Below are positions 1 through 3,017 of a DNA stretch of 7,231 bases, piece after piece. The notes beneath the pieces were generated by a model, which saw only the letters and a program-made list of their open reading frames with translations, did not search any database and was not told the origin of the DNA. How positions within the stretch are numbered: position 1 is the stretch's first letter; each line of letters starts with the position of its first letter. This stretch comes from an uncultured Clostridia bacterium. Lineage in GTDB: Bacteria > Bacillota > Clostridia > Christensenellales > UBA1242. The position numbers were made by a program, and so were the translations under genes. Location: NCBI GenBank assembly GCA_947303145.1, contig CAMYXB010000052.1:1-7231 (forward strand). The letters are read 5' to 3'.

Positions 1-1
1 T

Positions 2-226
2 AAGACTCTTTTTTTAAGTTATGTGGTCAGCAACGGATCTCACAGGATAGATACTGCTAGTATTCAAATAACCGATGGGAGTAATGATTTTAATTTGAGC
101 TTTAATTATAATTCTCCACATTTTGGTCGTATTACTCCATATTATGTAAGTATGGTAGTCAATAGAAATATCAGTTATTCAGTAAGCATACAGGCTCAGG
201 TAGTATACGCTAGTTCTGGGAATTAA
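2..226 (+). CDS. C-terminal part of an unrecognised protein (5' truncated by window edge)
   Basis: The frame is open from base 2 to a TAA at 224-226, giving about 74 residues. A GTG at 23 could in principle start it, but nothing like a ribosome binding site precedes it and the frame continues to the window edge, so this is most likely the tail of a longer gene. The visible part is rich in Ser, Asn, Thr, Tyr and Val with alternating hydrophobic residues (for example SIQITDGSNDFNLSFNYN and YSVSIQAQVVYASSG), the pattern of a beta-sandwich. It has no Lys-rich tail, membrane anchor or sortase motif. A secreted or surface-exposed domain is an inference only; I do not recognise the family. It converges on the TfoX-like gene with a 70-nt gap that contains only a weak, imperfect AT-rich inverted repeat. 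Confidence 0.6.
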   Translation, partial: KTLFLSYVVSNGSHRIDTASIQITDGSNDFNLSFNYNSPHFGRITPYYVSMVVNRNISYSVSIQAQVVYASSGN

Positions 227-296
227 AACTGATAAAATTTTGTAGATCTCATGACAAAAACTTTGCTTAATATTGAGTAGAACCTTTGTTGTATAC

Positions 297-593
297 TTAT
301 CTACTTTTCAGGTCACTAGAGGTGGCGGAGAATAACTCTTTTAGATAGCACGTGTCGTCTATGTTTTCCACCAGATACATGGGCTTGGCGTTTTGGTAGG
401 GGAGTGCCTCCGGTAGATGATAGAGGGAGGAAGAGGGCGTCTTTTTGATTAAAAGTCTGTCGTCATAAATTCCGCCAAAAAGGACTCCATGATGATACAG
501 CAAAAATTCGCCCATCATGGCTCTACAGGAAATGCCGTCTAAATCCCTGAGTTGCTCCAATATGAAATCTCTAAACTCTCTTGAAGATGACAT
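297..593 (-). CDS. TfoX/Sxy N-terminal-domain family protein
   Basis: The 98-residue product matches the TfoX N-terminal domain over nearly its whole length. The family signature is visible as RAMMGEF (residues 24-30), LLYHHG (31-36) and GGIYDDRLLIKKT (40-52), followed by an LPYQNAKPMYLV segment and a C-terminal helix. In Proteobacteria, Sxy/TfoX acts with CRP as a competence regulator. The short stand-alone proteins common in Clostridia contain only this domain, and their role is not established, so no tfoX symbol is assigned. The length is slightly below the roughly 110 residues usual for such proteins, mostly through a short C-terminus. The ATG at 593 fits the family N-terminus (SSREFRDFILEQL), although only a poorly spaced AGAG lies upstream. 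It stands alone between a convergent gene and a repeat-bearing intergenic region. Confidence 0.86.
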   Translation of the reverse strand: MSSSREFRDFILEQLRDLDGISCRAMMGEFLLYHHGVLFGGIYDDRLLIKKTPSSSLYHLPEALPYQNAKPMYLVENIDDTCYLKELFSATSSDLKSR

Positions 594-667
594 AAGCTAT
601 ATTTATCTCTAAACAAATTCATACAATAAGGGTATATGGGGAAAAATTGTCCATAGCCCTTTTTTCC

Positions 668-747
668 AACCAACCTAGCATCAATGGAAATGTATGTAAA
701 AAAATGGCTGTCTCTTACTCTAACCATATAACCAACCTAGCATCAAT
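668..747. repeat. Duplicated ~40-bp segment with an 18-bp perfect core
   Basis: The 18-mer AACCAACCTAGCATCAAT occurs at 668-685 and again at 730-747, 62 bp apart. On the minus strand similarity extends further upstream of each core (AGCC, a T-rich stretch, then TACAT), so the duplicated unit is about 40 bp and partly diverged. The right-hand core includes the stop codon of the 743-898 reading frame. It looks like a decayed local duplication; no function is evident. Confidence 0.6.
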
Positions 748-898
748 AAGATGTATATGAAAGAGAGGCTATTATATCCTCATCTTTTAACTCATTCTGT
801 TGTCCATGGATATGAGTGGCAAGAGGTGTCGCCCTTGCTCTCGCCAATAGTGGAATAAGTGCATTTCTCGCATGAGTTATTCCCGCTTTTTTATGCAC
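743..898 (-). CDS. Short coding-looking frame directly downstream of tRNA-Arg, possible gene remnant
   Basis: A frame of 51 codons starts at GTG 896-898 and ends with TGA at 743-745. It also stays open upstream into the 3' end of the tRNA gene, so the GTG is not necessarily a true start, and there is no convincing ribosome binding site. Its composition is protein-like: ARNALIPLLARARATPLA followed by an acidic helix-like NELKDEDIIASL and then SYTSY. I do not recognise a family. Because it begins right at the tRNA 3' end, it may be the C-terminal remnant of a gene whose front was lost when sequence was exchanged at the tRNA. The hairpins on the opposite strand overlap it, so it could equally be noncoding. 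Confidence 0.28.
   Translation of the reverse strand: MHKKAGITHARNALIPLLARARATPLATHIHGQQNELKDEDIIASLSYTSY
852..892 (+). terminator. Terminator-like hairpin with T6 tract
   Basis: GGAATAA (852-858) pairs with TTATTCC (877-883), with an inner TGC/GCA (860-862 with 870-872), followed by CGC and six T at 887-892. A second hairpin lies just upstream, GGCAAGAG (818-825) with CTCTCGCC (838-845), one mismatch. No plus-strand gene is visible in front of them, so they either end a small untranslated RNA or block antisense transcription into the tRNA. The G+C content of the main stem is low, which limits confidence. Confidence 0.4.
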
Positions 899-930
899 TC
901 TCCGCAATCTATCCACTTCTAAAAAAAATC

Positions 931-1007
931 TGGTGCGCCGTAAGGGATTTGAACCCCTAACCTTTGGTTCCGTAGACCAACGCTCTATCCAATTGAGCTA
1001 ACAGCGC
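931..1007 (-). tRNA. tRNA-Arg(ACG), CCA encoded
   Basis: The minus strand folds into a complete 74-nt cloverleaf plus encoded CCA. The acceptor is GCGCTGT with ACGGCGC. The D arm is GCTC/GAGC around AATTGGATA. The anticodon arm is TTGGT/ACCAA with loop CTACGGA, so the anticodon is ACG. The variable loop is AGGTT and the T arm is AGGGG/CCCTT with loop TTCAAAT. The discriminator is A, followed by CCA (931-933). The product reads CGN arginine codons; A34 of this tRNA is normally deaminated to inosine by TadA in bacteria. A consensus promoter lies 10 nt upstream of the predicted transcript start (1024-1052). Directly after CCA comes GA and a run of eight T (921-928), which may end transcription. 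Two truncated copies of its 5' half lie upstream in tandem. Confidence 0.97.
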
Positions 1008-1023
1008 ATAAAAACTGTAGAGT

Positions 1024-1052
1024 ATTTTACAAGATTTACAACAAAAAGTCAA
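1024..1052 (-). promoter_or_regulatory. Promoter of tRNA-Arg (P3)
   Basis: On the minus strand, TTGACT (1047-1052) and TAAAAT (1024-1029) are separated by exactly 17 bp. The predicted start near 1017 is about 10 nt before the mature tRNA 5' end. The same arrangement recurs in front of the first half-tRNA copy, which supports a real promoter. Confidence 0.82.
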
Positions 1053-1074
1053 GGAACCAAAGGTTGTAAGGGGT

Positions 1075-1101
1075 CCCCGAAAATGAAAAACATTTTTGGG
1101 G
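1075..1101. repeat. Hairpin 1 of unit A
   Basis: CCCCGAAAATG (1075-1085) pairs with CATTTTTGGGG (1091-1101), eleven pairs including one G-T, around a five-A loop. In unit B the corresponding stem (1278-1306) is one A-T pair longer, with the extra A on one arm matched by an extra T on the other. It lacks a T tract immediately after it on either strand, so it is not a standard terminator. Confidence 0.7.
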
Positions 1102-1108
1102 TAGAGGA

Positions 1109-1164
1109 GAATGTCGCTCGCAAAGCACACAGTGACGAAGTCAAGTGCGACAAGAGCGAGATTC
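1109..1164. repeat. Hairpin 2 of unit A
   Basis: Long imperfect hairpin. GAATGTCGCTC (1109-1119) pairs with GAGCGAGATTC (1154-1164), 10 of 11. After a symmetric 5-nt internal loop, GCAC (1125-1128) pairs with GTGC (1145-1148). At the tip TGAC (1133-1136) pairs with GTCA (1140-1143) around GAA. Compared with the copy in unit B the tip pair A1135-T1141 is replaced by G-C, and one lower pair changes from C-G to T-G, so pairing is kept. Confidence 0.65.
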
Positions 1165-1169
1165 GACGA

Positions 1170-1211
1170 GGTTCCGTAGACCAACGCTCTATCCAATTGA
1201 GCTAACAGCGC
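1170..1211 (-). pseudogene. tRNA-Arg 5' half, copy A
   Basis: Contains the acceptor 5' strand, D arm, anticodon stem-loop with the ACG anticodon and the start of the 3' anticodon strand, all identical to the functional tRNA. It breaks off after GGAACC and continues into unrelated sequence (TCGTCGAATC), so there is no variable loop, T arm or acceptor 3' strand. Its own consensus promoter (1227-1255) has the same spacing as that of the intact gene, so a transcript is expected. No matching 3' half in the right orientation is present in the window. Confidence 0.85.
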
Positions 1212-1226
1212 ATACACGCAAGGAAT

Positions 1227-1255
1227 ATATTACAATAATTACAACCAGAAGTCAA
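1227..1255 (-). promoter_or_regulatory. Promoter in front of half-tRNA copy A (P2)
   Basis: TTGACT (1250-1255) and TAATAT (1227-1232) are 17 bp apart on the minus strand. The predicted start near 1220 is about 9 nt before the tRNA-half 5' end at 1211, matching the geometry of the functional tRNA promoter. The -10 box is closer to consensus than that of the intact gene. Confidence 0.75.
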
Positions 1256-1277
1256 GGGACCAAAGGTTGTAAGGGGC

Positions 1278-1306
1278 CCCCGAAAAATGAAAGACATTTT
1301 TTGGGG
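1278..1306. repeat. Hairpin 1 of unit B
   Basis: CCCCGAAAAATG (1278-1289) pairs with CATTTTTTGGGG (1295-1306), twelve pairs with one G-T, and a five-base loop AAAGA. The extra pair relative to unit A is a matched A/T insertion on opposite arms. Confidence 0.7.
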
Positions 1307-1313
1307 TAGAGGA

Positions 1314-1369
1314 GAATGTTGCTCGCAAAGCACACAGTGGCGAAGCCAAGTGCGACAAGAGCGAGATTC
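1314..1369. repeat. Hairpin 2 of unit B
   Basis: GAATGTTGCTC (1314-1324) pairs with GAGCGAGATTC (1359-1369), with GCAC/GTGC inside and TGGC-GAA-GCCA (1338-1348) at the tip. Relative to unit A the tip has a compensatory A-T to G-C change. Confidence 0.65.
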
Positions 1370-1374
1370 GACGA

Positions 1375-1416
1375 GGTTTAGTAGACGGGCGCTCTATCCA
1401 ATTAAACTCGCAGCGC
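1375..1416 (-). pseudogene. Degenerate tRNA-Arg 5' half, copy B
   Basis: Aligns with the functional tRNA 5' half with 9 differences in 42 positions by my count. The changes fall in the D stem (GCTC to GTTT, still pairing with GAGC through G-T), the anticodon stem (TTGGT to CCCGT) and the anticodon loop (now CTACTAA). It ends at the same junction as copy A. Immediately upstream, the -10/-35 boxes present in the other two copies have decayed (CATTGT in place of TAATAT). Confidence 0.75.
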
Positions 1417-1511
1417 ATACATGCGAGGGACAATGCAATAACTGAAAATACTGCGCACGTGAGTATGGGGTGCAGAATCTATATGATTTACACATCGCCC
1501 AACTCTTTTGT

Positions 1512-1541
1512 ATTGTATAATATATTGCACGAAAAAGTCAA
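1512..1541 (-). promoter_or_regulatory. Promoter upstream of the tRNA repeat array (P1)
   Basis: TTGACT (1536-1541) with TACAAT (1512-1517) 18 bp away on the minus strand; an alternative -10, TATACA, lies at 16 bp. Its predicted start near 1505 lies about 90 nt before degenerate half-tRNA B. No reading frame follows, so it would drive an untranslated RNA through the array. Bases 1430-1511 show nothing else recognisable. Confidence 0.55.
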
Positions 1542-1592
1542 GTAGAAATAATAAGAAAAGCGGATATTTTTCTGCAAAAATTACGTAGATAT

Positions 1593-1636
1593 GACTTTAT
1601 ATACTAAAAATATAGTATGAGTGGTAAAAGAAAGTC
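1593..1636. repeat. Nested AT-rich inverted repeat downstream of the HD-protein gene
   Basis: ATACTA (1601-1606) pairs with TAGTAT (1613-1618) around AAAATA, and an outer GACTTT (1593-1598) matches AAAGTC (1631-1636). It lies 18-61 nt past the stop of the minus-strand HD gene and might end its transcript, but there is no T tract directly after it, so it is not called a terminator. Confidence 0.3.
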
Positions 1637-1653
1637 TTTGACAAAACAAAAAT

Positions 1654-2304
1654 TTAGTCAAACACTTTGTTATTGAGTAAATAGTCGGCTAGTCTGGTGA
1701 AAATGTCCTCTTCGCCATCGTTTAATCCCAGTCTATAGTGCCTTTTATCTGTCAAAATGAAGAAGTCTGAGGCTCTTTCTGCTCCATTATTTTTCAAATT
1801 TTGGATGCTTGGACTGAATTTTATAATATCCTCGGCATTATCTAGTGAGGTCTGCCCCAAATCGTCATATCTCTTCGCCTGAAAGTCACACTCAAGTTTG
1901 TCTATCTTATATGCAAACAGTGCTTCGGGTGTAGCCTTTTCGTCAAATTCCTCGATAAGAGCAACACAGCGATCTCTTTGTGCCATATTCTCGAAAACTT
2001 TTGCCACAGCCTCATGCCCCTTGATATATTTCTTATCATATCCTTCGTCATAAGGTGTCATGTCACCTATTATGGTCTCCTCTGTCTCATGCAAAGCCAA
2101 CATCATCATGACTTTGCAGATGTCTATGTCTGGAGCGCTTTCTGACCAAATGGCTATGGCTAGCATGCACGTCCCATAGACATGCTCTGCTATACTCTCC
2201 AATCTCTCCTTCTTGACATTCCAATATTTCCAGCCTGTTCGTATGGTGTCTTTAAGCGTAGTGGTAATTTTGTAAAATTCAATTATATTAGATATATCGC
2301 TCAT
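1654..2304 (-). CDS. HD-superfamily protein (YfbR/HDDC2-like) with His-Glu variant motif
   Basis: The 216-residue product has the layout of YfbR/HDDC2-type HD proteins, which are metal-dependent 5'-deoxynucleotidases or relatives. Visible elements are R22-x-GW (22-25), ESIAEHVYGTCMLA with H41, LALHETEETIIGDMTPYD with H72, E73, E76 and D81, and AYKIDKLECD with D135. The defining dyad is His-Glu (72-73) instead of His-Asp; Glu could still bind metal, so activity is possible, and a clade carrying HE seems more likely than a dead enzyme because the surrounding motif is intact. The substrate is unknown. The ATG at 2304 is preceded by AGGA about 7 nt upstream, and a promoter lies at 2335-2364. The gene is monocistronic and divergent from rsmD. 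No signal peptide or membrane segment is seen, so it is probably cytoplasmic. Confidence 0.85.
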   Translation of the reverse strand: MSDISNIIEFYKITTTLKDTIRTGWKYWNVKKERLESIAEHVYGTCMLAIAIWSESAPDIDICKVMMMLALHETEETIIGDMTPYDEGYDKKYIKGHEAVAKVFENMAQRDRCVALIEEFDEKATPEALFAYKIDKLECDFQAKRYDDLGQTSLDNAEDIIKFSPSIQNLKNNGAERASDFFILTDKRHYRLGLNDGEEDIFTRLADYLLNNKVFD

Positions 2305-2334
2305 TTCTATTTCCTTTTATTTTTAGATTGTTTT

Positions 2335-2364
2335 ATATTATGCCACACATCATGCAAATGTCAA
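2335..2364 (-). promoter_or_regulatory. Promoter of the HD-protein gene
   Basis: TTGACA (2359-2364, perfect) and TAATAT (2335-2340) on the minus strand with an 18-bp spacer. The predicted start near 2328 gives a leader of about 24 nt that carries the AGGA ribosome binding site. Its -35 box lies 12 bp from the -35 box of the divergent rsmD promoter. Confidence 0.78.
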
Positions 2365-2376
2365 GAAAAAAATATT

Positions 2377-2405
2377 TTGAAAATTCTGCCTAGTTGTCGT
2401 ATAAT
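2377..2405 (+). promoter_or_regulatory. Promoter of rsmD, placed for a leaderless mRNA
   Basis: TTGAAA (2377-2382) and a perfect TATAAT (2400-2405) are separated by 17 bp. A start 7 nt after the -10 box falls on base 2412, the A of the rsmD ATG. No ribosome binding site fits between box and start codon. Confidence 0.8.
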
Positions 2406-2411
2406 ATACCC

Positions 2412-2966
2412 ATGCGAATAATATCTGGAAAATACAGGGGGAAGGTCATTCCCTCGCCTAAAGAAAAAATTGTCAAACCCACACTAGATAGAGTGAAGGA
2501 GAATATTTTTAATATCTTGCAGTTCAAGGTGCGGGGCGCTGTGGTGCTGGACTTGTTTTGCGGAAGCGGTGCTTTGGGACTGGAGTGCATCTCTCGTGGA
2601 GCGGACAAAGTGTGCTTCGTAGATAACAATAAAAACAACATAACCGCTCTTGAGAAGTTTCTTTCGACCATTGAGTCGAGAACAGAGGTTTTTCATGCGG
2701 ACTATTTTGACAAACTTCGGGATTTTAGCGGAAAAGAAAAGTTTGAAATAATTTTTCTCGACCCACCATTCGACAGTGATTTGGCTCAAAAAGCGATAGT
2801 GAAAATTTTGAAGTTCGACTTGTTGGTCGATGATGGAGTGATAGTGTGGGAGCATGCTCTTTGTGTGGACAAAACTTTCATACAAGACAAGATAGTGGAC
2901 ACTAGAAAATATGGAACAGTGGAGATTGATTTTATCAAAAGAAAGACGCAAAGACATTTGACATGA
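2412..2966 (+). CDS. rsmD: 16S rRNA (guanine(966)-N2)-methyltransferase RsmD
   Basis: RsmD uses S-adenosylmethionine to methylate N2 of G966 in 16S rRNA during assembly of the small ribosomal subunit. The 184-residue protein begins with the typical MRIISGKYRGK, followed by KPTLDRVKENIFNIL (22-36), the SAM-binding motif VLDLFCGSGALGLE (45-58), an acidic FVDNN (69-73) and the catalytic DPPF (117-120). The length matches the family. The ATG at 2412 is chosen over the in-frame TTG at 2394 because it gives the conserved N-terminus and because the TTG overlaps the promoter. The -10 box ends only 6 nt before the ATG, implying a leaderless transcript. In Firmicutes rsmD is often followed by coaD; here valS follows after 51 nt, with its own promoter. 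Confidence 0.96.
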   Translation: MRIISGKYRGKVIPSPKEKIVKPTLDRVKENIFNILQFKVRGAVVLDLFCGSGALGLECISRGADKVCFVDNNKNNITALEKFLSTIESRTEVFHADYFDKLRDFSGKEKFEIIFLDPPFDSDLAQKAIVKILKFDLLVDDGVIVWEHALCVDKTFIQDKIVDTRKYGTVEIDFIKRKTQRHLT

Positions 2967-2987
2967 GAGCCTGTTTGGTGATAAAAT
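2958..2987 (+). promoter_or_regulatory. Promoter of valS, overlapping the 3' end of rsmD
   Basis: A perfect TTGACA (2958-2963) lies inside the last codons of rsmD (Leu-Thr before TGA), 18 bp from TAAAAT (2982-2987). The start near 2994 gives a leader of about 24 nt, too short for a T-box or other riboswitch. Confidence 0.7.
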
Positions 2988-3005
2988 GTATTGAAAAAAT
3001 TTTTA

Positions 3006-3010
3006 AGAGG
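3006..3010 (+). promoter_or_regulatory. Ribosome binding site that sets the valS start
   Basis: AGAGG at 3006-3010 lies 7 nt before the ATG at 3018. An in-frame TTG at 2991 would add nine residues but has no such site and falls at or before the predicted transcript start. Confidence 0.75.
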
Positions 3011-3017
3011 TTGGGAT

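Larger units (their letters stand above)
1024..1223 (-). repeat. Repeat unit A: promoter, hairpins and tRNA-Arg 5' half
   Basis: This ~200-bp unit aligns with unit B (1227-1429) along its full length with well over 80% identity by eye, the differences being mainly substitutions and 1-bp indels. Plus-strand order: promoter region reading leftward (P3), an inverted copy of the tRNA segment GGAACCAAAGGTT (1053-1065) followed by GTA and AGGGG, hairpin 1 (1075-1101), hairpin 2 (1109-1164), then the tRNA-Arg 5' half (1170-1211). Bases 1170-1214 are identical to 966-1010 of the functional tRNA gene, 45 of 45. Frames running through the unit on either strand lack any protein-like character, so it is treated as noncoding. 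Confidence 0.85.
1227..1429 (-). repeat. Repeat unit B: hairpins and degenerate tRNA-Arg 5' half
   Basis: Second tandem copy of the unit at 1024-1223, offset by about 203 bp, with the same order of parts: inverted tRNA segment (1256-1276, one mismatch in the 13-nt core), hairpin 1 (1278-1306), hairpin 2 (1314-1369) and tRNA half (1375-1416). The central part between the hairpins is nearly identical to unit A while the tRNA half has diverged, which suggests that the hairpin part is under stronger constraint or was homogenised. Confidence 0.83.

Noticed and set aside
227..296. AT-rich inverted repeat between the convergent genes at the left end
   Set aside because: Only about six pairs (TTTTGT with ACAAAA) around a ten-base loop with mismatches outside; too weak to call a terminator.
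539..727. Minus-strand 62-codon frame ahead of the TfoX-like gene
   Set aside because: It overlaps the TfoX-like coding start in another frame, has no ribosome binding site and is made partly of the local direct repeat.
1170..1211. Split tRNA gene (separately encoded halves that are joined)
   Set aside because: An intact tRNA-Arg(ACG) is adjacent, and no separate 3' half in the correct orientation follows in the window.
957..1217. Minus-strand reading frame of 86 codons containing LLAQLDRALVYGT twice
   Set aside because: It is the translation of the tRNA-Arg 5' half in two tandem copies; the similarity is at RNA-gene level and there is no ribosome binding site or protein family.
1024..1429. 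CRISPR array or riboswitch as an explanation of the repeated units
   Set aside because: Units are ~200 bp with no short repeat/spacer structure and no recognisable riboswitch core; their parts are promoters, tRNA halves and hairpins.
1239..1433. Minus-strand reading frame of 64 codons over repeat unit B
   Set aside because: It runs through hairpins and a degenerate tRNA half and is an accidental open frame.
2484..2957. Minus-strand reading frame of 157 codons opposite rsmD
   Set aside because: Antisense to a well-conserved gene, with no promoter, ribosome binding site or recognisable domain.
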